From the NCBI GenBank assembly GCA_051004015.1, contig JBPCKT010000025.1, positions 1 through 64,000 of the forward strand: 64,000 nt of DNA. The letters run 5' to 3'. The stretch is from SXOA01 sp051004015. Its GTDB lineage: Bacteria > Planctomycetota > Planctomycetia > Pirellulales > Pirellulaceae. Below the pieces are notes generated by a model that saw only the letters and a list, made by a program, of their open reading frames with translations, was not told the origin of the DNA and searched no databases. Position 1 is the stretch's first letter. Every line of letters starts with the position of its first letter. Position numbers and translations under genes: made by a program. Of the stretch, positions 53,289 through 61,862 are shown in pieces.

Positions 53289-53521
53289 GAGTCATGGATT
53301 TGAACACCGGGCTGGCCCGGCTGACGCAGGCGTTCACAAATTTGAAAGACCGATGGGGAGAGACGAAGGAGGTCTGGACCGACGACGTCAGCCGCGAGTT
53401 TGAGAAGACTCAGCTCCAGCCCATCCTGCCGCATTTGCAGCTCCTGACGGCGGCGGCCCAGCGGCTCTTGGAGGTCGTGGCGAAAGCGGAGAAGGAGTGC
53501 GAGGATAAGCCGGACTTTTAG
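53285..53521 (+). CDS. small helical protein, type VII-like locus
   Basis: A 78-residue protein from the ATG at 53285, ATGA-coupled to the previous gene. It is helical and without cysteines or membrane segments (MRVMDLNTGLARLTQAFTNL, then WTDDVSREFEKTQLQPILPHLQLL). The length, helices and one Trp resemble a small partner of WXG100 proteins, but no W-x-G motif is present. Its stop lies 15 bp before the FtsK-like gene start. Confidence 0.7.
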   Translation: MRVMDLNTGLARLTQAFTNLKDRWGETKEVWTDDVSREFEKTQLQPILPHLQLLTAAAQRLLEVVAKAEKECEDKPDF

Positions 53522-53536
53522 GGAATTGAGAGGCCC

Positions 53537-56500
53537 ATGAGTTTGACTGCTAAGCCGCTGACCACCGATCGTGAGTGCGAGCTCATCCGCAAGGTGACGG
53601 AGCTGGTCGCCTGGCGAGCCCGCGAGGAAAGGGAAACCGCGGAGCGGGACGGGGCCAGGAGCGAGCAAGCGAAAACCGATTTCGAAGCAAATCGCAGCAG
53701 AGCGACTGCGGCGTTCGAGCGGGACCATGGGGCGCTCGTGGCCGAGTATCGCGAAGCTCGAGAGGTCATTCTCTTCAAATACGAGTCCGACGGCTATGCG
53801 CTTTCTCAGCAGGAAGAAACGCTCGTCGATCAGGTGACGGCCAAACACAACGAGGCTCTGGAAGACGCGAAGACTCTCTGGCAGCACCGGCATCAGGAAA
53901 TCCAGGTTGCCTTCAAGGACCAGGAGGAGCTGCCGCAGAAGGAGTTTTCAGCTTACAAACGGCAGTGCGACGGCAGCCTTGCCGAAGTGGAAGGGCTGGA
54001 AGCACAAGCGCAGGCCATTGTCCGCCGCCGCTGCGAGTGGCCGGCATCGACGGCGGCAGCCACCGCTCCGCCGCTGGGAATGTCCCGCGCCGCTTGCAGC
54101 GAACGGGCGGTCGCTGCGATCACCCGCATCCGCGAGATTCTTCACAAAGCAGAGCAAGCCCCTGCTGCCCGCTTCATTGAAGACGGCTGGCCGTTCTTGA
54201 TTTTCCTGTTCACTCTGGTGGCGACGGGTGTTGGAGTATTCGTCTTGTGGGGAAGATGGGACATTCCTTGGCCGGCATTGCTGTCCGGGGGAGTGATTAT
54301 CCCGATCGTCGTCGCCATCGCTTCGCGGCAAATTGCCCGCCCCTTTGCCCGGAATCAGACGCAGCGGCTCATCCCCGATATGCAGCAGGCCATTGTGCAG
54401 GCTCGCGTGGAGATTGCCACCACCGTGAATGCGGCCAAGGTCGAAGCGGAGCAGAAATATCGCCAGTTGGTGGAAAAACGAGATCGAGATTTGGCAGTCG
54501 CCAAGAGTCAGTGGAAAGAAACTCGCCACGCGCTCCGCGCGACGCACGACGACAAGCTGGCAAGAATCGCCGAAGACTTCACCCGCAAGCGACAGACGAT
54601 CGAGGAGATCAACGAACGGCAGCTCGTCGCGGTCGAGGCGAAATACCCGCACCGGATTCGAAAGTTTGAGCAGGACTTTGAGCGGCAGATGCAAAACATC
54701 AGCGAGTCCTACCGCTTCCAGCGGGCCGATCTCCAGGAGAAGGCAGAAAAGGAATGGACCTACCTCGCTGCCGCGTGGTCGGCGGGCCTGGCGGAGTTCC
54801 AGGCCGGCGTCGATCAGTTGAATGAGTTCTGCGACGCCCATTTTCCTCCCTGGCGGGATAATGGCGCCTTGGAAAGAGTCCCTCCGGCGGGCAATGTCCC
54901 CGCCATCCGCTTCGGCCGCTTCGGTTTCTATCTGCAGGCGATTCCCGGAGGTCTTCCCACATCCCCCGATCTCGCAATTCCGCAAGAGTCTTTAGAATTG
55001 CCCGCGTTGCTCTCCTATCCTGAATGCCCTTCGCTCCTGCTCGAAGCCGAAGGAGAAGGGCGCGATGCCGCCACCCTCGTCATCCAGAACATGATGCTGC
55101 GGCTGCTCACATCGCTGCCGCCGGGGAAGGTGCGCTTCACGATTATCGACCCCGTGGGGCTGGGACAGAATTTCTCCGCCTTCATGCACCTGGCCGACTT
55201 TGACGAACGCCTGGTGACCAACCGCATCTGGACCGAGTCGAACCATATCAACCAGCGGCTGACCGATTTGACGGAGCACATGGAGAACGTCATCCAGAAA
55301 TATCTCCGCAACGAATTCGCCTCCATCCAGCAATACAACGAGCACGCGGGCGAAGTCGCCGAGCCGTTCCAGATTCTCGTCGTCGCCAATTTTCCCGCCA
55401 ATTTCTCGGATGAGGCGGCCCGCCGGCTGGTCAGCATCGCGGCCAGCGGAGCCCGCTGCGGCGTCTATACCCTCATCAGCACGGACGACAAGCTCACGCT
55501 CCCTCGCAACTTTGACGTCGCCGATTTGGAAAGCCAGGCCGCCACGCTCGTTTGGAATGTCGAGCAGAAGCGATTTGCCTGGAAACACGACGAGCTCAAG
55601 AGCCTGCCGCTGGCGCTCGAATCGCCGCCGGGGGACGAACAATTTACGGAAATCATCAAGTCTGTCGGCAAGTTGGCCAAAGACGCCGCCCGCGTGGAGG
55701 TGCCGTTCGAATCCGTCACGCCGAACGAAGCGGAATTGTGGAACGGCGACAGCCGCAGCGAGATTGAAGTGCCACTCGGCCGGGCCGGGGCCACCAAGCT
55801 GCAGTATATGCGGCTGGGAAAAGGAACGAGTCAGCACGTGCTCATCTCAGGCAAAACTGGTTCCGGCAAATCCACGTTGCTCAACGCCTTGATTACTAAC
55901 CTGGCGCTGCACTACTCCCCTTCAGAGCTGCAGTTCTATCTCATCGACTTCAAAAAGGGAGTCGAGTTCAAGGCCTACGCCTCCTTCCGGCTGCCGCACG
56001 CCCGGGTCATCGCCATCGAGAGCGAGCGGGAATTCGGCATGAGCGTGCTGGAGCGGCTGGACCAGGAGTTGAAGCACCGTGGCGACCTGTTCCGCAAACA
56101 CGGCGTTCAGGATTTGAAGGGCTATCGCCGGGCGGAACCCGACGCGGAGATGCCGCGGGTGCTGCTCATCATTGACGAGTTTCAGGAGTTCTTCACCACC
56201 GACGACCGCATCTCGCACGACTCCTCGCTGCTGCTAGACCGTCTGGTGCGACAAGGCCGGGCCTTCGGCATCCACTTGCTGCTCGGTTCGCAAACATTGG
56301 CTGGGGCCTACTCGCTGGCCCGCAGCACGATTGGACAGATGGCGGTCCGCATCGCCCTGCAATGCAGCGAGTCCGACGCCCACCTCATTCTTAGCGAAGA
56401 CAACACGGCCGCCCGCCTCCTCAGCCGGCCGGGCGAAGCGATTTACAACGACGCCAACGGTCTGTTCGAAGGGAACCATCCGTTCCAGGTTGTCTGGCTC

Positions 56501-57514
56501 TCCGACCAGCTCCGCGAAGAGTACTTGCGGAAGGTCGCGGCGATGGCGACCGAGCGGCACTTGAATCTGCCGCCGGCGACCGTGTTTGAAGGGAACGCCG
56601 CAGCCGATATCGCCGACAACCACCTGCTCCGCGAAGTCCTCCGTCAGCCGCCGAAGGAGCGGCTCGCTCCGCGAGCCTGGCTGGGTGCGGCAGTGGCCAT
56701 CAAGGATCCCACGCAAGTCCTCTTCCGCCGTCAGGGTGGAACGAACTTGCTCATCGTCGGTCAACAGGAAGAGCTGGCACTTGGCATCCTCACGAGTTGC
56801 CTGCTGGGCCTTGCGCCGCAAGTGAAGCCGGCGGCGGAGGTTGTGGAAGCCGCTGCGACGCATAGCACCAACGGCGCAGCAAGGTTTTCCAGCTTTTATG
56901 TTCTCGACGGCACGCGGCCGGATTCCCCGGATGCGGGCTTCTGGCGACGAATGAAGTCCGAGCTTCCCATCGACGCTCAGATCGTCGCCACGCGCGATGC
57001 GGCCGAAACCGTCGCCAAGATCGCCGCCGAGGTTGACCGCCGACTGTCATCCGGCGATCAGAACGCGGAGCCAATCTTCCTTTTCATCTACAACCTGGCC
57101 AGTTTCCGCGAGCTGAAAAAGTCCGACGACTTCGGCCTTTCCGGCTTTGGGGAGGAAAGCCGCGCGAGCGGCGACAAGCAACTGGCCGCCATCCTGCGGG
57201 AAGGGCCGGCTCACGGCGTGCATACGCTCATCTGGTGCGACTCCTATAACAACGTGAGCCGCTGGATCGACCGGCCGGGCATGAGAGACCTGGAGCTTCG
57301 GGTTCTCTTCCAAATGAGCGCCACCGACAGCAGCAATCTCATGGACAGCCCCGCCGCCAGCCGCCTCGGCGGACACGTCAGCATCTTCTATAGCGAAGAG
57401 CAGGGTTCCGCGGAAAAATTCCGACCATACGGCTTGCCCTCGGCGGAATGGCTGGCGTCGGTAAAGGAATTGCTCAGCAGCAAAGTGACGGCAGAGGAAA
57501 GGGTTTCTCCTTAG
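53537..57514 (+). CDS. FtsK/EccC-like ATPase, type VII-like secretion motor
   Basis: A 1325-residue protein. Residues 1-200 are charged coiled coil; two membrane helices lie near 213-238 and 243-262; a second coiled coil follows (270-420). The C-terminal 800 residues hold three FtsK/SpoIIIE-type modules: a degenerate one (about 530-690, FTIIDPVGLGQNFSAFMHL), the active one with Walker A GKTGSGKSTL near 772 and Walker B LLIIDEFQEFF near 876, and a degenerate third near 1065 (NLLIVGQQEELALGIL). This is the EccC layout except that the coiled coils are added. It probably powers export of the WXG100 protein; EccB, EccD and a mycosin are not nearby. Confidence 0.92.
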   Translation: MSLTAKPLTTDRECELIRKVTELVAWRAREERETAERDGARSEQAKTDFEANRSRATAAFERDHGALVAEYREAREVILFKYESDGYALSQQEETLVDQVTAKHNEALEDAKTLWQHRHQEIQVAFKDQEELPQKEFSAYKRQCDGSLAEVEGLEAQAQAIVRRRCEWPASTAAATAPPLGMSRAACSERAVAAITRIREILHKAEQAPAARFIEDGWPFLIFLFTLVATGVGVFVLWGRWDIPWPALLSGGVIIPIVVAIASRQIARPFARNQTQRLIPDMQQAIVQARVEIATTVNAAKVEAEQKYRQLVEKRDRDLAVAKSQWKETRHALRATHDDKLARIAEDFTRKRQTIEEINERQLVAVEAKYPHRIRKFEQDFERQMQNISESYRFQRADLQEKAEKEWTYLAAAWSAGLAEFQAGVDQLNEFCDAHFPPWRDNGALERVPPAGNVPAIRFGRFGFYLQAIPGGLPTSPDLAIPQESLELPALLSYPECPSLLLEAEGEGRDAATLVIQNMMLRLLTSLPPGKVRFTIIDPVGLGQNFSAFMHLADFDERLVTNRIWTESNHINQRLTDLTEHMENVIQKYLRNEFASIQQYNEHAGEVAEPFQILVVANFPANFSDEAARRLVSIAASGARCGVYTLISTDDKLTLPRNFDVADLESQAATLVWNVEQKRFAWKHDELKSLPLALESPPGDEQFTEIIKSVGKLAKDAARVEVPFESVTPNEAELWNGDSRSEIEVPLGRAGATKLQYMRLGKGTSQHVLISGKTGSGKSTLLNALITNLALHYSPSELQFYLIDFKKGVEFKAYASFRLPHARVIAIESEREFGMSVLERLDQELKHRGDLFRKHGVQDLKGYRRAEPDAEMPRVLLIIDEFQEFFTTDDRISHDSSLLLDRLVRQGRAFGIHLLLGSQTLAGAYSLARSTIGQMAVRIALQCSESDAHLILSEDNTAARLLSRPGEAIYNDANGLFEGNHPFQVVWLSDQLREEYLRKVAAMATERHLNLPPATVFEGNAAADIADNHLLREVLRQPPKERLAPRAWLGAAVAIKDPTQVLFRRQGGTNLLIVGQQEELALGILTSCLLGLAPQVKPAAEVVEAAATHSTNGAARFSSFYVLDGTRPDSPDAGFWRRMKSELPIDAQIVATRDAAETVAKIAAEVDRRLSSGDQNAEPIFLFIYNLASFRELKKSDDFGLSGFGEESRASGDKQLAAILREGPAHGVHTLIWCDSYNNVSRWIDRPGMRDLELRVLFQMSATDSSNLMDSPAASRLGGHVSIFYSEEQGSAEKFRPYGLPSAEWLASVKELLSSKVTAEERVSP

Positions 57515-57549
57515 ACAGCCCCGTTCCAGGACCCGCGCGGCAACAAGAA

Positions 57550-58431
57550 CTAGCCCGGACCTTCCTCATCCGGCACCATCCGCAAACTCTTCAGCACGCC
57601 CTCCATGTCGGCGGGCCGGGCGTTGGGGTCGGGCATCATGCACTGCATGATTGCCTTGGCCAAAACGGGGTTCAGGTTAGGCCGCTTCTTCAAAATGGGA
57701 ATTGGCGCCAGGTTATCGTGCTGCAAGGCGCCGCGGCCGGTGGTGTCGTTGGAGGGCCACGGGAACTCATACGTGCAGAGCTGATAACAGGCCACGCCAT
57801 ACGCAAAGATATCCACCCGCTGGTCGGTGTTCTTGCGGCGAACAATCTCGGGGGCCAGATAGAGCGGCGTGCCGGTGCGGTTCCCCGGCAGCATGTAGGG
57901 GGGCTCGGCGGGAAGGGTCAGGCCGAAGTCGATGAGCTTGAGGCTGGCGGCGTCGGGCGCCGCGATGAAATTGCGAGGGCAGACGTCGCGGTGGATGAAA
58001 TTCGCTTTATGAACCGCGTCGATTGCCTCGGCCATCTGCTTGATCAGGATATGCCGCTTTCCCTCGATGACCTTGTCCCGGTTGTTCAGGAGGACGTTCA
58101 AGCCGGTCCCCTCGATGAACTCCATCACGATGAACTGCCGCCCATCCTTGGCCCTGGCCGCTTCATAGGTCTCCACAATCCGCGGATGCTTGAGCTGGAG
58201 GGCAATCAGCCCCTCCCACGGCTTCTTCAGTCCTTTGAAGCGGGCCTCAAACGCGGCCGTTTTCTCGCTGTCGAGAATCTTGAGTCCGATCGTCCGCTTG
58301 TCCCGGCGGTCGATGGCCATGTGGAAGTTGGACATCGTCCCATGCACCGCCTCGCGGACAATTTCAAACCGCTCGGCGAGATCCGTCCGATTGTCGGCGA
58401 ACATGTTCTGGATTTTGTCGAGCAGACCCAT
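57550..58431 (-). CDS. atypical Ser/Thr protein kinase-like protein
   Basis: From the ATG at 58431 (MGLLDKIQNMF) 293 residues, a single soluble kinase domain. The catalytic loop reads HRDVCPRN (His147-Asp149, Cys151 where active kinases have Lys), the metal loop DFG is at 168-170 and Lys51 is in GLKIL, but the usual glycine loop is absent. PEIV follows. The HRD-Asp is kept, so it may still be active or act as a pseudokinase. It lies convergent with the FtsK-like gene and may regulate the secretion system. Confidence 0.88.
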   Translation of the reverse strand: MGLLDKIQNMFADNRTDLAERFEIVREAVHGTMSNFHMAIDRRDKRTIGLKILDSEKTAAFEARFKGLKKPWEGLIALQLKHPRIVETYEAARAKDGRQFIVMEFIEGTGLNVLLNNRDKVIEGKRHILIKQMAEAIDAVHKANFIHRDVCPRNFIAAPDAASLKLIDFGLTLPAEPPYMLPGNRTGTPLYLAPEIVRRKNTDQRVDIFAYGVACYQLCTYEFPWPSNDTTGRGALQHDNLAPIPILKKRPNLNPVLAKAIMQCMMPDPNARPADMEGVLKSLRMVPDEEGPG

Positions 58432-58544
58432 GACTTTGATTCTACTCGAACGGACATCGCGGGGAACAACGTGCGGAAATGCTCTGCTAAAATGCGGCTG
58501 ACCTGCGTCTTGCCCCGACCTACGAGCAACAACCACGGTGTCCT

Positions 58545-59453
58545 ATGCCTCGCTCCTTTTCCCGCCGGCTGTTTTGCGGCGCTGCGGCCGCTGCTTCCTG
58601 GGCCCTTGCCCAGGGAACAAAACCGGGGCTCCAAGCCGCCGAGCAACTGTCTACAGGACTCTTGGTTCGGGGTGATGATATGGGCGCATCCCGCTCCATC
58701 AATGCGGCTTGCCTGGAGGTTTGCCAGAAAGGAATCTGCCACTCGGTGGAGGTTCTGGCTCCTGGCCCCTGGTTCCTCGATGCGGTGATGCGACTCCAGG
58801 ACGCTCCGCAGATCGACGTCGGCGTCCATCTCTGTCTCACCAGCGAATGGGACCGTGTGAAATGGCGGCCCCTCACGCACGCTCCCAGCCTGGTCGATGC
58901 CAACGGCTACTTCCATCCTCGCACTCGTGCCGGAAACAACTCGCCGGCCGGCGGCACAGGCTTTCTCGATTCGTCCCCCAAGCTGGAAGAAGTCGAGCGC
59001 GAGCTGCGAGCCCAGATTGAGCTGCTGCGGAAGCATCTTCCCAAGGTCACGCATCTCTCGGCCCACATGGGAGCCGCCACCGCCACGCCGGAACTCAAAG
59101 CCCTCACCCAGAATCTTGCCAAGGAGTTCAAGCTACGACTGGAGAGTGAAGGATTGTCCGCGGCACGCGAATTGAAGCACGTCCAGGGCGTCGGCACTTC
59201 CAAGCAGACAACGAAGGAGAAGGAAGAATCGCTGCTGGCATTCATTTCCAAGTATCAGACGAGTGGCCGCTTCTGGCTCCTCGTCACCCACCCCGCCTAC
59301 GACGACGACGAAACCCGCGCCATCGGCCATCCCGGCTACGAAAACGTCGCCGCCGACCGGGATGGCATCACCAAAATGCTCACCAGCCCCCGCGTCCTCG
59401 CCGCCATCAAAGCAGCCGGCATCCGCCTCATCAGTTACGCCGACCTGAGTTAG
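58545..59453 (+). CDS. YdjC/ChbG-type carbohydrate deacetylase-like protein
   Basis: A 302-residue protein with an N-terminal Tat-like signal (SRRLFCGAAAAASWA). The YdjC family signature is RGDDMGASRSINAACLEVCQKGICHSVEVLAPGPW with the metal-binding DD, GVHLCLTSEWDRV, and THLSAHMGAATAT. Members deacetylate sugars such as chitooligosaccharides or hopanoid-linked sugars. It appears exported, unlike the cytoplasmic ChbG. It is divergent from the kinase gene. Specific substrate unknown. Confidence 0.88.
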   Translation: MPRSFSRRLFCGAAAAASWALAQGTKPGLQAAEQLSTGLLVRGDDMGASRSINAACLEVCQKGICHSVEVLAPGPWFLDAVMRLQDAPQIDVGVHLCLTSEWDRVKWRPLTHAPSLVDANGYFHPRTRAGNNSPAGGTGFLDSSPKLEEVERELRAQIELLRKHLPKVTHLSAHMGAATATPELKALTQNLAKEFKLRLESEGLSAARELKHVQGVGTSKQTTKEKEESLLAFISKYQTSGRFWLLVTHPAYDDDETRAIGHPGYENVAADRDGITKMLTSPRVLAAIKAAGIRLISYADLS

Positions 59454-59506
59454 CGGCAGTTACACCAAAATGTGCTGGCACGCCACTTCCCTTTTCGTGC
59501 ATAATG

Positions 59507-59567
59507 GTGGGGTAGGCTTCCAGCCTCCCCGGTAAACTTTTTAGGGCGCGCCGGAAGCCTACCCCAC
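59507..59567. repeat. GTGGGGTAGGCTTCC inverted repeat
   Basis: Exact 15-bp inverted repeat (59507-59521, 59553-59567) with a 31-bp loop, just before the start at 59586. The right arm includes GGAAGCCTACCCCAC. Confidence 0.85.
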
Positions 59568-59585
59568 TTCATTGCAGGTTCCCCC

Positions 59586-60671
59586 ATGACGCTTTCCCGC
59601 CGCAATTTTCTCGCTTCGTCGGCCGCTCTGGGTTCTTCGCTGGCGATTGCCCCGCGGCTGGTCCGAGGGCAAGACGACAAGTTCGACGCTGCCCGCTCGG
59701 CGGAGTACATGACGCCGGAGACCCAGAAGGCGGTGGACAAGGCCCTCACCTGGCTCGCCAAGCGGCAGAACAACTCCGGCGCGGATGAAGGGGCATTCGG
59801 ACACGGCGGCTATCAAGGCGGAGTCGCCGTCGGCAGCCTCGCCGGCTTGGCCTTCATGTGCAGCGGCTCGCCGCCGGGGCAGGGGCCGTTCGGCAAGACC
59901 ATCGACAAGTGCGTCAAATTCATAACCAAGTGCGTCCAGGAAAGTGGCTACATTTCCGCCCCCGGCTTTGGCCAGGACAACATGTACGGCCACGGCTTCG
60001 CCACGCTGTTCCTCTCCGAGGTCTACGGCATGTCGGACCGCAGCGACATCGACGCCACCGTCGGTGACAAGCTCCGCCTCGCCGTCAAGCTCACCTGCCA
60101 GTGCCAGAACGACGCCGGCGGCTGGCGCTACCAGCCGGTGAAATCGGACGCGGACCTCTCCATCACCATCTGCAACATCATGGGCCTGCGTGCCGCCCGC
60201 GACGCCGGCATCCACGTTCCCGATGAAGTCCGGGCCAAGTGCATTGATTACGTGAAGAAAAGCCAGAGCGCCGACGGCAGCTTCCGCTATCAAATCGCCG
60301 GCGGCGGCAGCGGCACGTTTCCGTTGACGGCAGCCGGCGTCGTTTCGCTCTACAGCGCGGGCATCTACGATTCGCCCGAAGTGGAAAAGGGCCTCAAGTG
60401 GCTGATGCGGTACGTCCCCGGCAGCGCCCAGGGGAACGCCGGCTACCACGGCTACTTCTTCTACGGCCAATACTACGCCGTGCAAGCCATGTGGCACGCC
60501 GGCGGCGACTACTGGACCAAGTGGTATCCCGCCATCCGCGACGTGCTACTGAAAAAGCAAAGCGGCGACGGCAGCTTCGGCGACAGCGAAGTCTGCGCCG
60601 AATTCGGCACCGCCATGGCCTGCATCATCCTGCAGATGCCCAACAACTACCTGCCGATCTTCGCGCCATAG
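59586..60671 (+). CDS. prenyltransferase/squalene-cyclase-like repeat protein with Tat-like signal
   Basis: A 361-residue protein beginning MTLSRRNFLASSAALGSS, a twin-arginine signal. The rest consists of repeats of the alpha-alpha toroid type: AVDKALTWLAKRQN, LRLAVKLTCQCQNDAGGW, CIDYVKKSQSADGSFRYQ, SAGIYDSPEVEKGLKWL. Similar to the prenyltransferase/squalene oxidase-repeat proteins that are common in planctomycetes and lack the terpene-cyclase DXDD motif, which I do not see. Exported; function unknown. Confidence 0.85.
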   Translation: MTLSRRNFLASSAALGSSLAIAPRLVRGQDDKFDAARSAEYMTPETQKAVDKALTWLAKRQNNSGADEGAFGHGGYQGGVAVGSLAGLAFMCSGSPPGQGPFGKTIDKCVKFITKCVQESGYISAPGFGQDNMYGHGFATLFLSEVYGMSDRSDIDATVGDKLRLAVKLTCQCQNDAGGWRYQPVKSDADLSITICNIMGLRAARDAGIHVPDEVRAKCIDYVKKSQSADGSFRYQIAGGGSGTFPLTAAGVVSLYSAGIYDSPEVEKGLKWLMRYVPGSAQGNAGYHGYFFYGQYYAVQAMWHAGGDYWTKWYPAIRDVLLKKQSGDGSFGDSEVCAEFGTAMACIILQMPNNYLPIFAP

Positions 60672-60715
60672 GCGCGCCAAAAAATGGGAAATCCTTCGTC
60701 AATGCGAGCCGTAGT

Positions 60716-61606
60716 TTGCAAACCTCCTCCGTCTGGACCTTTCGGCTGCTCTGGCTTCTACTCCTGTTCGGGGCGAATTGCCTGCTGCTTGGCATCGCCG
60801 ACGCATTTTTTCATTTGATCCTACCGCTGACTGCCCCGCGCTTGACAGTGTTCATGATGTTCCAAATCTCATCATGCGTCGTGGAAGGGGTTCTTACGGC
60901 ACAAATGCTCCTGCTCGGCTGGTGGGGAGCCCTCGGAGTCGAACGGCTTCCCGTGCGGATGCTGATTGTGATTGGTGTAACGGCCGCTCTATTCGCCATT
61001 TGCTTAGGCTATTACGCCACTATCACGGAGGGTTTCGATTCCGAGTTTTTTCCCTATGAACTCGGCAGATATGCCGCTCTGGCCGTCATCACCTGGCTGC
61101 TGTTGCGAGCCTTGCGCCCTTGGCTGGGATGGCGACTATCCTGGAACGAGTCGTCTCCCCAAGCGGCAAGCCGACAGTTTCGCATTCTCGATTTGCTGGC
61201 CTGGACGGCAGCGATCGCATTTCCCTTGGGGATGATGCGAACTGCCTTTGCCGATCACTCGTTCCGTTTTCTGATGGATACCCTTGCGGCATTCGCCTTC
61301 GCCCTTCCAGTTGCCGTTCCCTGTCTCCGCTGGGCCAGGGGAGCAGGACGAGAGCGGCGGAAATGGCTCTGGCTCGCTGCGGGCGCATTGTTCCTGGTTT
61401 CGCTCTGGCCGGAAGTATTTTGGGGCTACTTGTTCCCGGGGACCATTCCCTTAATGATGCTCGCGACCTCGATCTATTACCTCGTGATGCTCCTGACGTT
61501 GCTCGGCAATGTCCTATGGATGGAGCGCCTCGGGCTGAGAATACGCAGGCCGGTCACTCTTATCAGCGCTGCAGTGGTCACGACGCCTCGCTGCGGCTCG
61601 CGCTAA
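60716..61606 (+). CDS. multi-TM membrane protein, start uncertain
   Basis: The reading frame to 61606 codes for a protein with about six to eight transmembrane helices (LLWLLLLFGANCLLLGIADAF, GWWGALGVE..., LLALVLP-like helices), 296 residues if TTG at 60716 is the start. The frame is open far upstream, but the upstream part overlaps the previous gene, whose own frame is correct there, so the true start must lie after 60671. No ATG is in frame near 60700. No family recognised. Confidence 0.6.
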   Translation: MQTSSVWTFRLLWLLLLFGANCLLLGIADAFFHLILPLTAPRLTVFMMFQISSCVVEGVLTAQMLLLGWWGALGVERLPVRMLIVIGVTAALFAICLGYYATITEGFDSEFFPYELGRYAALAVITWLLLRALRPWLGWRLSWNESSPQAASRQFRILDLLAWTAAIAFPLGMMRTAFADHSFRFLMDTLAAFAFALPVAVPCLRWARGAGRERRKWLWLAAGALFLVSLWPEVFWGYLFPGTIPLMMLATSIYYLVMLLTLLGNVLWMERLGLRIRRPVTLISAAVVTTPRCGSR

Positions 61607-61688
61607 ACCACGGGCTATTTCGCCTTGCTTTTACCATTGACATACACGTACGAGTTTGACGGACATCGTCGATTAATCCCTTCAAATC

Positions 61689-61752
61689 CGTGTCTTCTGT
61701 GTTTTCTGTGTCCCATCCTCTTCCCCCTTTTGCGCCTCCGCGCCTTCGCGTC
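61689..61752. repeat. CTTCTGTGTTTTCTGTG / GCGCCTCCGCGCC dispersed-repeat segment
   Basis: A T/G-rich run (GTCTTCTGTGTTTTCTGTG) followed by GCGCCTCCGCGCCTTCGCG. I recognise this from memory as a common dispersed intergenic word of planctomycete-like genomes; no second copy is in the window. Confidence 0.4.
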
Positions 61753-61862
61753 AAAAGGAGAGCAGCCCGCATTCGCCGCTGTGTTGTTGCTCCTGGTGAC
61801 GCTGGTAGAATCAAGGCTCGAACTTCCTTACTCTCCCAGGGCCACGATTGTCGAGCGTTGCC

